Positions 8,954-17,789 of a stretch of 64,000 nt of DNA are shown here, one piece after another. Every line of letters starts with the position of its first letter. Positions within the stretch are counted from its first letter, which is position 1. This DNA comes from Vibrio albus (GTDB lineage Bacteria; Pseudomonadota; Gammaproteobacteria; Enterobacterales; Vibrionaceae): NCBI RefSeq assembly GCF_003144035.1, contig NZ_QFWT01000008.1, positions 1 through 64,000 on the forward strand. Direction: 5' to 3'. The translations under genes were made by a program, and so were the position numbers. The notes under the pieces were generated by a model. That model did no database searches. It worked only from the letters and a program-made list of their open reading frames with translations, and was not told the DNA's origin.

Positions 8954-8973
8954 TCAGGTTATTGTTAACCTGA
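8954..8973. repeat. Perfect inverted repeat in the levansucrase leader
   Basis: TCAGGTTA and TAACCTGA form an eight-base perfect stem around TTGT. A run of eight T lies at about 8983-8990. It may be an operator for a dimeric regulator or an early terminator. Confidence 0.4.
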
Positions 8974-9072
8974 ATTGTCCTACTTTTTTTTGTCATATTA
9001 AGTCATTACGCTCTGTTTTGCGTGGACAGCAAGTTCATGGTCTGCGCCCAGTTAACTGACCCTCCTTCTTTC

Positions 9073-9167
9073 GGCGGTTGCTTAACTGAAAAAGGCAAAA
9101 CCATCGAAAGGTGGTGACGCAAAGTCTCCGGTCTAACGGAAATTTTTCCTATGATAGCGGGACCGCC
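9073..9167 (+). ncRNA. GEMM-I cyclic di-GMP riboswitch
   Basis: The class I c-di-GMP aptamer pattern is present. A closing stem GGCGGT (9073-9078) pairs with ACCGCC (9162-9167). Inside are GGCAAAACCATC-GAAA-GGTGG (a hairpin with GAAA tetraloop), then the signature GACGCAAAG-TCTCCGG-TCTA and the final ATGATAGCGGG, which stands for the usual TAGGTAGCGGG. These match the conserved positions of the family closely. It precedes levansucrase by 295 bases on the same strand, with two GGDEF genes and one HD-GYP gene within 16 kb. Whether binding turns expression on or off cannot be told; no clear terminator hairpin follows it. Confidence 0.85.
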
Positions 9168-9462
9168 AGTTTTGTATGCCGACACGTCTTTCGTGCTCGC
9201 ATATTGATATTAAGTTAAACCCTGACGTTCTTACTCTTGACGCCAAAAGGTCATGTAATACGAGTGCAGTGATAGCCGTATACATGTTCTAAAGGCAGAA
9301 AGATAATTCCCCCAAAGATCGGGAACGTTCTCAATAAGGTTAGGCTTTAAATATCAATAAGTTGTAAATTCGATTCGTTCATAATCGATTATCAGCAAAA
9401 CGACGGTTCTGCACTTCTGGGAAATGAAAAATAAAAATATTTGATTAGCAGAGGTAATTCTA

Positions 9463-11049
9463 ATGGGTTCTATAAGAATGAAACCGGTCGTCCCGGTACT
9501 AGGAGTGATCCTGGGTGTAGCAACAGCAGGGTTCAGCCAGTTAACGTCAGCGGCTCAGCTACAACCAGGTCCCGAGCCAACCTTACACACACAACAGGCA
9601 TATGCACCAGAAAGCAACTTCACGGCAAAGTGGACCCGTGCTGATGCCCGTCAAATTAAACGAATGTCTGACCCTATGGCCGGATCTCGTGAAAATTCGA
9701 TGCCAGAAGAATACACTATGCCTAGCATTCCTCAGGATTTCCCCGATATGTCGAATGGGAAAGTCTGGGTATGGGATTCATGGCCTCTGACTGATGCAGA
9801 CGCTAACCAATACAGTGTTAACGGGCAGGAAATAATCTTCTCTCTCGTTGCTGACAGGAGCCTTGGCTTTGACGATCGCCATGTATTTGCGAAAATCGGC
9901 TATTTCTACCGCCCAGCTGGTATCCCAGCAGATCAGCGTCCGGAAAACGGCGGCTGGACCTATGGTGGTCTCGTCTTCGATGAAGGCGTAACCGGACAAA
10001 TCTTTGAGGATCAGTCATACAGCCACCAGACGCAGTGGTCAGGTTCAGCACGTATCTTCCCCGGCGGCGAAGTTAAGTTGTTCTTTACTGATGTTGCCTT
10101 CTATCGCGATGCCCAAGGTAATGACATCAAACCATATGATCCGCGGATCGCTCTTAGTGTGGGCAAGATTCATGCTAATAAAAACGGTGTAAAATTCACT
10201 GGCTTCGACAAGGTGACTTCACTACTGGAAGCTGACGGTACCTACTACCAGACCGCTGAACAGAACCCGTACTTCAATTTCCGCGACCCGTTCACTTTCA
10301 AAGATCCTGCTCATCCGGGCGAAACCTTTATGGTATTCGAAGGTAACTCAGCCATGCAGCGAGGAGAAGCCAAGTGTACCGAAGAAGACCTGGGCTATCA
10401 GACGGGCGACCCTTACGCTGAAACCGTCAGACAAGTGAACGCCTCTGGTGCAACCTTCCAGATCGGTAACGTTGGTCTGGCAAGGGCAACAAGTGACGAC
10501 CTGACAGAATGGGAGTTCCTGCCACCGATTCTATCGGCGAACTGCGTGACCGACCAGACTGAACGTCCACAAATCTATCAGAAAGACGGTAAGTACTACC
10601 TTTTCACCATCAGCCACAGCACGACCTACGCTGCCGGCATTACCGGTCCTGAGGGTGTGTACGGGTTTGTGGGTGATGGTATCCGTAGCGACTACCAACC
10701 AATGAACCAAGGCTCCGGACTGGTACTGGGTAACCCGACAAACCTGAACTACTACCCAGGTACTCCGTTTGACCCTGACTACAATCAGCCTGCTGGTCAC
10801 TTCCAGTCATACTCTCACTACGTGATGCCTGGCGGTCTGGTACAGTCGTTCATCGATACCGTTGGTGTTAAGGAAGATTTCCGCCGCGGTGGCACGCTGG
10901 CACCAACCGTGAAGATCATCATTGACGGAGACTCATCCGAGGTTGATCGTTCTTACGGTTTCTATGGCAACGGACTGGGTGGCTGGGCCGATATTCCGGC
11001 AAGCATTAATGTTAATCCAAGTGGCATCAACACCAAGCCATTGAAGTAA
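9463..11049 (+). CDS. Levansucrase (GH68), secreted
   Basis: A 528-residue fructosyltransferase that makes levan from sucrose outside the cytoplasm. Start ATG 9463 has GAGG eight bases upstream; a signal peptide follows with cleavage near LTSA-A. GH68 catalytic groups are visible: nucleophile D105 in VWDSWPL, stabiliser D275 in FRDPF, and acid/base E367 in TERPQIY. Two cysteines, C305 and C361, are 56 residues apart, as in the disulfide of Gluconacetobacter LsdA (C339-C395 from memory), so the gram-negative LsdA-like type is likely. The leader contains a c-di-GMP riboswitch. A levanase gene follows on the same strand, separated by a hairpin. Confidence 0.93.
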   Translation: MGSIRMKPVVPVLGVILGVATAGFSQLTSAAQLQPGPEPTLHTQQAYAPESNFTAKWTRADARQIKRMSDPMAGSRENSMPEEYTMPSIPQDFPDMSNGKVWVWDSWPLTDADANQYSVNGQEIIFSLVADRSLGFDDRHVFAKIGYFYRPAGIPADQRPENGGWTYGGLVFDEGVTGQIFEDQSYSHQTQWSGSARIFPGGEVKLFFTDVAFYRDAQGNDIKPYDPRIALSVGKIHANKNGVKFTGFDKVTSLLEADGTYYQTAEQNPYFNFRDPFTFKDPAHPGETFMVFEGNSAMQRGEAKCTEEDLGYQTGDPYAETVRQVNASGATFQIGNVGLARATSDDLTEWEFLPPILSANCVTDQTERPQIYQKDGKYYLFTISHSTTYAAGITGPEGVYGFVGDGIRSDYQPMNQGSGLVLGNPTNLNYYPGTPFDPDYNQPAGHFQSYSHYVMPGGLVQSFIDTVGVKEDFRRGGTLAPTVKIIIDGDSSEVDRSYGFYGNGLGGWADIPASINVNPSGINTKPLK

Positions 11050-11084
11050 CAGAGCCTTTAGTTGCACATAGCTAAGCAATAAAG

Positions 11085-11135
11085 GGGCGGGATGCTGTGT
11101 CTCTGTAGACCAGAACATCCTGCCCTTCTTTCTTT
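11085..11135 (+). terminator. Terminator or attenuator between levansucrase and levanase
   Basis: GGGCGGGATG pairs with CATCCTGCCC (one G-T pair), with an inner GTCT/AGAC hairpin, followed by TTCTTTCTTT. It lies about 35 bases after the levansucrase stop and 40 bases before the levanase start. Partial read-through would make the second gene less expressed than the first. Confidence 0.7.
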
Positions 11136-11165
11136 AATAACCAGAACATATTGATAAGAAGGATT

Positions 11166-12794
11166 ATGCTCCCCAATATCACCTCACCGTTTCCAATCCG
11201 CCCAGTTGTGACCCTATGCGCACTTATCACACTGTTTATATCCGGAGTTTCATCCGGCTCTGACACCGAATCCGATAAAGCAGCAGAGTCGTCTACATTT
11301 TCCCTTTCCACTGGCCGGGAGCCTTACCGGCCAACGCTCCACCTGACCCCAGCCAGACACTGGATAAATGACCCACAGCGTCCGGTTCTGATCAATGGCG
11401 TCTGGCATTACTACTATCTCTATAATGCTGACTATCCCGACGGGAACGGCACCGAATGGTATCATGTGACCTCAACTGACCTTGTACACTGGCAGGAACA
11501 CGGCGTCGCGATCGACAAATATAAAAACGGCCTCGGCGACATAGAAACCGGTAGCGCTGTGATCGACACCAAAAACACAGCTGGTTTCGGTGCCGGAGTG
11601 GTGATTGCAATCATGACTCAACAACACGAAGGCATTCAGCGCCAGTCACTGTTCTTCTCAACCGACAACGGCTACCGATTCAAGCCATATAAAGCTAACC
11701 CTGTTATGGATAATCCGGGCAGTCCTGACTGGCGTGATCCCAAGATCATCTGGGATGACATCCATAACGAATGGCTGATGGTGCTTGCAGAGGGCCACAA
11801 AATCGGCTTCTACACCTCTACAGATCTCAAGCACTGGACTTATCAATCGGGCTTCCAGCGCGATGACCTTGGTCTCTTTGAATGTCCTGACCTGTTTCGT
11901 ATGTCGGTTGACGGGGACCCGAACCGCACGCGATGGGTACTCGCAACAGGTGCAAATGGTGTCGGTAACGGCATGACCACAGGGACCGTCTACTGGACTG
12001 GAGACTGGGATGGGAAACACTTTACGACCGATGACGATAATCCCAAATGGCTCGACATGGGCGCTGATTTTTACGCGATGGTAACGTGGAAAGATCCACG
12101 CCTGAGTAAAACACAACAACTCACTTCGCGATATGCTATCGGCTGGCTTAATAACTGGGCCTATGCCACCAAGCTACCCACCAGAAACTGGCACGGCGGG
12201 GGACACTCTGTTGTGCGGCGTATCAAGCTGAAATCGGTTGACGGCAGGCCAGTACTGATTTCGCACCCCATCAATGCACTCGACAGGCTGGAAGGAAAAG
12301 CCGAGATTCTGTCCAACATACGGGTAACAAACACCGTAAAGACAGTACTCCCTCAGCCAACATCCGATGCCTACCGACTCAGGATCAAACTCAGTCAGGA
12401 CTCAGATGCCAAAGAGGTTCAGTTCCGTCTCAAAGAGCAAGGTGGGCATTATGCGACCATCGGGTATAACTTCCAAAATAAGACTGTCTATATCCGGCGT
12501 GATACGGATGCTATTGCTAACCTGATGCCTGAGGTTTACCGCGAAGTTCGTAAGGCATTGGCTCTGACTCGTGATAGTGTCATCACACTTGATATTATTG
12601 TGGATACAACCTCGGTAGAAGTCTTCGTCAATCACGGTGAAGTGGTACTCTCTAATCTTGTATTCGGTGTCCCCGGAGCAAAACACCTGTCAGTCGAGTC
12701 ACTCGGAGGGGACACTGAACTACGATTTTTCCAGCTCTCCCCCTTAAACCTTGCCCCGATTAAACGCTATGCTGGCAATGCTTCTTTTCCATAG
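11166..12794 (+). CDS. Exo-levanase / fructanase (GH32), exported
   Basis: A 542-residue GH32 beta-fructosidase: five-blade propeller in residues 50-380 and a C-terminal beta-sandwich. Catalytic groups are D69 in HWINDPQ, D191 in WRDPK and E239 in FECPD. The WINDPQRP form, rather than WMNDPN, is shared with LsdB-type exo-levanases as I recall. Hydrophobic residues 11-28 look like a signal peptide. Start ATG 11166 has AGAAGG just upstream; a TTG at 11151 without ribosome site was rejected. Paired with levansucrase as in the lsdA-lsdB arrangement, it would release fructose from the levan. Its last 28 bases overlap the 3' end of the opposing diguanylate cyclase gene. Confidence 0.9.
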   Translation: MLPNITSPFPIRPVVTLCALITLFISGVSSGSDTESDKAAESSTFSLSTGREPYRPTLHLTPARHWINDPQRPVLINGVWHYYYLYNADYPDGNGTEWYHVTSTDLVHWQEHGVAIDKYKNGLGDIETGSAVIDTKNTAGFGAGVVIAIMTQQHEGIQRQSLFFSTDNGYRFKPYKANPVMDNPGSPDWRDPKIIWDDIHNEWLMVLAEGHKIGFYTSTDLKHWTYQSGFQRDDLGLFECPDLFRMSVDGDPNRTRWVLATGANGVGNGMTTGTVYWTGDWDGKHFTTDDDNPKWLDMGADFYAMVTWKDPRLSKTQQLTSRYAIGWLNNWAYATKLPTRNWHGGGHSVVRRIKLKSVDGRPVLISHPINALDRLEGKAEILSNIRVTNTVKTVLPQPTSDAYRLRIKLSQDSDAKEVQFRLKEQGGHYATIGYNFQNKTVYIRRDTDAIANLMPEVYREVRKALALTRDSVITLDIIVDTTSVEVFVNHGEVVLSNLVFGVPGAKHLSVESLGGDTELRFFQLSPLNLAPIKRYAGNASFP

Positions 12795-14692
12795 ACCTCG
12801 ACCCGATTACGTCCAAGTGCTTTGGCTCGGTAAAGTGCCTGATCAGCGCGCTCAAGAATTTCTTCGACGTTTGAATCATGCTGATTAATTTGTGTGACAC
12901 CAATGCTGACTGTACACGTAATTTCTCTTTCTTTATGCATCAAAGAGAGATCAGCCACCCGGGCTCGAATGCGATTAGTAAAATGAACCGCCATGTCTTC
13001 ATTCGTGCCTGACAGAAGTAGAGCAAACTCCTCACCACCTAACCGGGCAGCGACATCAACCTGACGAATTTCATCTCTGAGGACATTGGCTATATTTTTC
13101 AGTACCTTGTCTCCTCGACTGTGCCCATAGGTATCGTTTACCGCTTTGAAATGATCAAGGTCAAGGATAATGACAGATACGGCGTAGTTCTCTTGGCGGT
13201 GACATCGCTCAAGCTCTTCAGACAACTGTTCAAAAAACGCTCTTCGCCTTAATAATCGGGTTAAAGAGTCAGTGGTCGCCCGGTGATAAAGCTCCTGTTC
13301 CATTCGTTTCCGCTGAGTGATATCACGCGATGAGGCATAGAAAAAATCACCATCAGCCGTAGTGATCCATTTACAGTTTATCTCTACATCAAGAATTGAA
13401 CCGTCCTTACAACGATGCTTAGTTTCAAATTTTTGGGGATTATAAGTGCATGACCGCATTCGTTCAGTGAATTGATCTGGTGGTACCAGGGCGTCCCAGT
13501 CCCGCACATTCAATCGGGCCGCCTCTTCTTCTGTATAACCCAACATACTGGCAAAGGAATAGCTAAAAGCCACAACATTGCCCTGTTTATCAAGCACATG
13601 GATACCATCACTGGCCATTTCCATATATGCTTTATTTTTTTGCAGAAGATTTTTTATCCGTCGATTCAGTTTTTCTAACTCATTAATATAGTTGCCTCTG
13701 CTTTCATAATCGACAAAAAATCGATTTAAAAAGACCGAAAAAAACAAACCAAAAATGACGGTAATAAACAGTGTCACTCCTTCACTATATTTCAAATACT
13801 TCTGGGACAATGACTCTTGAAAAGAGAGATATTTATTATTTAACGATAAAATCAGGATCAGTCTTTGCTTTAAAGGCAAGTCAAGTTGCCTTGAGAAAAA
13901 AGTCGGTGATCGATATGTTTCATTTTGTACGATATTACTTAAATTTGGAATGTCTGCCGATAGGTTTTCCCTACCAGTATACCGGCTCCAGTTTCTGTCT
14001 GAATCATAATGTATCAATACTTCTCCATCAGAATCAGCCAGTATCATGTTGTACAGTGGCGCATTGGTGAGATCATCAAATAAAGGCTGCATAAAATAAT
14101 TAATGATTAGTATACCCTTAAATTGATCTTGGTAAGATAATGGCATTACAGCCCGCAAAGTCGCTTTATAAGGAACTTCGACTTTACCGTGCTCCATATT
14201 GAGATCCAGATCAGAAAACCAGATCTGGTTTGCCGGACGTATAATGGATTGAGAATAGAAATAACGGTGGGATTTATTTTGTAACCTCGCCTCAGGAACA
14301 ACGATAGTAGGCTCATCAAGCTGAGCTCTTTCCGCTCTGATGATCTCCATACCGGATTCATCAATATAACGAATTTTCATGATATCGTTTTGGCTCTTTA
14401 CCAGACTCAGAGCTAACAGTTCAACATCATGTTTAACCGATAAAGTCCCTTCGATGAACTGGCTAAATTTCTCATTCTCTTTTATTGATATCAGTGTATT
14501 TTCCGAACGCGTGAAAAACTCAGAAAAGATGTTTTCTCTTTCTTTAGTCCTCTTTACAGCATTTATCAGGGCAATTTCTTCCATTTGACCAGAAAATACA
14601 AATCTATGAGTTACAAACTCAGTGGCAACGACTAGAAAACCAAAGGAGGTTAGGATTAAAATTAACTTAATAAGACCTCTTTGTAAGAGCAT
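12767..14692 (-). CDS. Membrane PAS-GGDEF diguanylate cyclase
   Basis: A 641-residue c-di-GMP synthase. A membrane helix at about residues 7-25, a roughly 270-residue periplasmic sensor (Cache-like by layout) and a second helix at about 303-325 are followed by a PAS domain (about 350-460, ending SSRDITQRKRMEQ) and a GGDEF domain (about 470-635). The active site reads GGEEF (about 551-555), and RQVD lies at the I-site position before it, so product inhibition is expected. It converges with the levanase gene (28-base overlap of 3' ends). The neighbouring c-di-GMP riboswitch on levansucrase makes it a candidate local input, though c-di-GMP is diffusible and this is inference. Confidence 0.93.
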   Translation of the reverse strand: MLLQRGLIKLILILTSFGFLVVATEFVTHRFVFSGQMEEIALINAVKRTKERENIFSEFFTRSENTLISIKENEKFSQFIEGTLSVKHDVELLALSLVKSQNDIMKIRYIDESGMEIIRAERAQLDEPTIVVPEARLQNKSHRYFYSQSIIRPANQIWFSDLDLNMEHGKVEVPYKATLRAVMPLSYQDQFKGILIINYFMQPLFDDLTNAPLYNMILADSDGEVLIHYDSDRNWSRYTGRENLSADIPNLSNIVQNETYRSPTFFSRQLDLPLKQRLILILSLNNKYLSFQESLSQKYLKYSEGVTLFITVIFGLFFSVFLNRFFVDYESRGNYINELEKLNRRIKNLLQKNKAYMEMASDGIHVLDKQGNVVAFSYSFASMLGYTEEEAARLNVRDWDALVPPDQFTERMRSCTYNPQKFETKHRCKDGSILDVEINCKWITTADGDFFYASSRDITQRKRMEQELYHRATTDSLTRLLRRRAFFEQLSEELERCHRQENYAVSVIILDLDHFKAVNDTYGHSRGDKVLKNIANVLRDEIRQVDVAARLGGEEFALLLSGTNEDMAVHFTNRIRARVADLSLMHKEREITCTVSIGVTQINQHDSNVEEILERADQALYRAKALGRNRVEVYGKEALPA

Positions 14693-15228
14693 CTATTGTC
14701 TCCGTGTCATTAGATAACTTTTATAGATACTGCTATATAAACAGTATCTATACAGTGAATTATTTGGAGGGTTATTATTCGATTAAATTATAAGTCAATT
14801 TTACATAACTTAAATAAGCATTATTCTCAAATCATTTTCTATCTCTAATCATGTAAGAAATAATACTATTTAATAAAAAGCTCAATATGATTGAAATTCA
14901 AGACATAATATTAAATAAAAATATATATTTTTATTATATTTAACGAAGAGTATTAATTATTTAATCTTTCCATGTTTATATCACAACGCAAGCCACAAAG
15001 ACACCAGCAACCAATTGTTTTATAACGATTTTTCATAATACCCACAAATAAAAGGTATAACGAAAAGGTTAAAGGCAACTTATGAGATGCAATGACGACG
15101 TTATTTATAAGTGAAAAACAACTATTAAACAATGTAAATACACTCGTTTATTAATAGCTCTTACCTCTACAGAACATCATAGAAACCACAATAAGAAACC
15201 GATTACATTAATATACTGAGATAACACT
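14693..15228. other. AT-rich intergenic region with a perfect palindrome
   Basis: This 536-base gap has no gene. It is strongly AT-rich and contains a perfect 22-base palindrome, AATAAAAATAT/ATATTTTTATT, at 14913-14934. It should include the promoter of the diguanylate cyclase and the 3' end of the HD-GYP transcript. Such DNA is a typical H-NS target, but no specific site is claimed. Confidence 0.5.
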
Positions 15229-16488
15229 TTAGCTATTGCCGTCAAGATAATAGAGGTTACTGTCACTCGGGTTTAAATAATTCACCATTTCCTGAGACAA
15301 CTTCTCTCGTGGCACCATTCCGACGATTTTCAGGTTACTTTCTGCTAAGTCTATGATTAACGCTTGATCTGACGGGATTACCGGGTTGTAAAGTAATACA
15401 CTTGGAGAGAGTGACTGATTGGTATTCACCGAGATAACTATTCCGATTTGTTGATCAGATAATTGAACAATACTTCCGGGTGGATAGATACCGACCGATT
15501 TTGCCAACAAAGCCATATAGTTATTATTAAACTGCTTACTCTTCGCTTTAAATAAGAAAGACAGAGACTCATGCGGAGAGCGGGTTTCGGCCGGATTTTG
15601 CGGGTGACACAACCGGTCAAATTGATCAGTGACAGCAATAAGCTGAGCCAACGGATGAATATTCTTACCCGTTAACTGACGTGGATAACCACTTCCATCA
15701 ATACACTCATGGTGTTGATAAACCACCGTTTTTACTGTCGGAGAAAAACCATCAACTGTCTTAGCCATTTCCAGACTATATTGGGTGTGTAATTTGAAAT
15801 AATTTTCTTCAGGTTTCGTTAAAGGTGTCGTCTTACGAATAATGGAGGATGGCAGCTTTAGTTTTCCCATATCATGAAATAAAGCACTCATCGCCAGAGT
15901 TTTAATCTCTTTTCCGGACATTCTGGCCGCTTTCGCAACCAGCATTGACAGAATGGTAACGTTTAGAGAATGAGAGTATATCTCATCTCTTTCTTTCGTA
16001 TTATTCATCAGGTGCAAGGTGACATTATCTTCCGCCAATAGTGTCTCTACCATGCTATCTACCAATAAACCTGCACCTTCAACAGCATCCAGTGGTCGAC
16101 TATTAATCGTACTCAGAATGCTTCTAAGCTGCGACATTGAATTATTATAGTTGTTTTCACATCGCTGTATTTTCCGTTTATAGGCTTGTTGCTTTTTGAT
16201 TCTCTTCTGTTTTTCTTCCCACAAGCTTTTAGCAATTTTATCTAATTCCTGACTTTCTTCCATTTTCAAAGGCTTAAAAAGTGAAGCATTAGGAGGCAGA
16301 ATAGATGCTTTACTTTTGCTCGGGTTAACATAAACATACTTAACCCCCATATTTCGGATCAAGTTTAACTGCTGAGCATCTTTAATTTTAAATTCATTAA
16401 ATAAAAAAGGATGCTCCATCCATTTGAGTGGCAGTTTTACATGAAGTCCAACCTGGATTCTATCAAGTGGTATTTTTATTCCTGACAT
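15229..16488 (-). CDS. HD-GYP c-di-GMP phosphodiesterase with DUF3391
   Basis: A 419-residue cytoplasmic enzyme. The N-terminal part (residues 5-125) is the DUF3391 domain often fused to HD-GYP, ending in a charged coiled-coil (EEKQKRIKKQQAYKRK). The HD-GYP domain has HD at 205-206 (ALFHDMGKLKLP) and the HHExxDGxGYP motif at 259-269, so c-di-GMP hydrolysis is expected. It is transcribed in the same direction as the diguanylate cyclase but 536 bases upstream of it, so probably separately. Together they give one synthase and one hydrolase beside the levan genes. Confidence 0.93.
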   Translation of the reverse strand: MSGIKIPLDRIQVGLHVKLPLKWMEHPFLFNEFKIKDAQQLNLIRNMGVKYVYVNPSKSKASILPPNASLFKPLKMEESQELDKIAKSLWEEKQKRIKKQQAYKRKIQRCENNYNNSMSQLRSILSTINSRPLDAVEGAGLLVDSMVETLLAEDNVTLHLMNNTKERDEIYSHSLNVTILSMLVAKAARMSGKEIKTLAMSALFHDMGKLKLPSSIIRKTTPLTKPEENYFKLHTQYSLEMAKTVDGFSPTVKTVVYQHHECIDGSGYPRQLTGKNIHPLAQLIAVTDQFDRLCHPQNPAETRSPHESLSFLFKAKSKQFNNNYMALLAKSVGIYPPGSIVQLSDQQIGIVISVNTNQSLSPSVLLYNPVIPSDQALIIDLAESNLKIVGMVPREKLSQEMVNYLNPSDSNLYYLDGNS

Positions 16489-16718
16489 ATAACCTTAACA
16501 CTTAATCCATTTGTAGCACATTTTCACAACGCAAATATAAAGCACACTGTACGATAACAGATAATGAGGAAATTACAAAGTGGAAAATATTTATAACAAG
16601 ATATACAGACGGAGTAAGTACTAACTTTTTATTAAAAACAGAATGTTAAACGGATACACACAAGCCATATCGAAATGAATCAAGCTGGGTAATAAAAAGT
16701 GAGCCCATCCTTACTGAG

Positions 16719-17741
16719 TTACACATTAACGGTATATAGCAACTTATAAAAGCGGTTAGCCAGTAAGGACAGAGGTCTGGATTGTGAAGGAGAAACGTTG
16801 ATCTGCTGCCCCGACTTTTCAAAATACTTTTGTGCTACCAGCAATGAGATCAGACGCTCTCTGCGCGGATGTTTAAACTGCTCAACCCAGGCATTCGCAT
16901 TCGCAATGATCTCTAATACCTTGTCTTCATGCTCCAGATAATAGTCCATCTTCTGAGTAAGGTCTGAATAATCATCCGCTATTTCAATATAATGCACGCC
17001 GGCTTTAAGCTTTCCTTCCATAAACCAGGTTTCGTACTTTGGCTTCGGCATAATACAAACCGAGTTAGAGGACATAATCCACTTCAGGTTAGTCGCCACA
17101 TCTTTGCCTTCCAGACTGATGATAAATTTATACTGAAGTTGTTCTCTGATGGTCATCTTTTTAGAAAAAAGAGTCATGTCATCGTCTGCATTGGCTTTCT
17201 TTACATCAACCCTGGCAACATCCAACCACGGATGGTCTTTGAACTTCTCGACCAAGTCACGTCGGTTCTGCCGAAAACCCGCACCACGCCATACCGCTAT
17301 CGGTTTTTTATCCTGATAACGAATTTTATCATTCACAAAGTTGTAATGGCGCACCCGATTGAGCTTCAGCAACACAGAATGGTGGTTTGTATCCGATATC
17401 GGGCGGCTTTTCAGAAAAGAGGGAATATCCGGCACATCAACGACGTCACCATTGACATAATGAAAGCCAAAATGTTTAGGAAAACACTTAATGACTTTAT
17501 ACAGGTCAATATAATAGGCGCTGCCACCGGTCTGTTTATATTTTTTCACCTTTGTCATCTGTTCATCGGCATTAAAAGAAGATCGCAACTTATTATAATA
17601 ATTAACTCTTTTAGTAATGTAATACGTGTTGTTCAGGCTCTGATCTTCCAGAAGTATCCGGCAATACCAACGCAATAAGGCTGGAGGAATAAGGAAAAGA
17701 GGTATGCTGGAACAATAGTAAAAGAATCGTTTAAATTTCAT
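16719..17741 (-). CDS. GT90/CAP10-like glycosyltransferase
   Basis: A 340-residue protein of the CAP10 / lipopolysaccharide-modifying family (glycosyltransferase 90). The family core is visible around residues 145-250: KPIAVWRGAGFRQNRRDLV, REQLQYKFIISLEGKDVATNLKWIMSSNSV, and YETWFMEGKLKAGVHYIEI. The arginine-rich WRG segment and the EGK...NLKW block bind the nucleotide sugar in the family. The N-terminal hydrophobic stretch (about 10-28) may anchor it to the membrane. A role in lipopolysaccharide core decoration is plausible; no other cell-surface sugar gene adjoins it. Confidence 0.8.
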   Translation of the reverse strand: MKFKRFFYYCSSIPLFLIPPALLRWYCRILLEDQSLNNTYYITKRVNYYNKLRSSFNADEQMTKVKKYKQTGGSAYYIDLYKVIKCFPKHFGFHYVNGDVVDVPDIPSFLKSRPISDTNHHSVLLKLNRVRHYNFVNDKIRYQDKKPIAVWRGAGFRQNRRDLVEKFKDHPWLDVARVDVKKANADDDMTLFSKKMTIREQLQYKFIISLEGKDVATNLKWIMSSNSVCIMPKPKYETWFMEGKLKAGVHYIEIADDYSDLTQKMDYYLEHEDKVLEIIANANAWVEQFKHPRRERLISLLVAQKYFEKSGQQINVSPSQSRPLSLLANRFYKLLYTVNV

Positions 17742-17789
17742 AGAAAAGCTGCCTGCCGTTATCGTTATGTCTCGAACAGACCCATTAGC

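Larger units (their letters stand above)
8737..9462 (+). promoter_or_regulatory. Levansucrase control region (about 725 bases, no gene)
   Basis: No open frame with a ribosome site is visible. The stretch holds in order a LacI-type palindrome (8870-8884), a perfect 8+8 inverted repeat with a T run downstream (8954-8990), and a GEMM-I riboswitch (9073-9167). About 295 further bases of untranslated leader precede the levansucrase ATG; I could assign nothing in them. The short motif TTGTCA/TTGTCC recurs several times between 8910 and 9000. Confidence 0.6.

Noticed and set aside
11658..12119. 153-codon minus-strand frame inside the levanase gene
   Set aside because: Antisense to catalytic GH32 sequence; composition is a shadow.
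15194..15210. Third LacI-type site (GAAACCGATTACA)
   Set aside because: The centre is CCGA rather than CCGG, and it lies at the 3' end of the HD-GYP gene rather than in a promoter.
16992..17678. 228-codon plus-strand frame opposite the GT90 gene
   Set aside because: No ribosome site, no family resemblance; it is the antisense of a well-supported gene.
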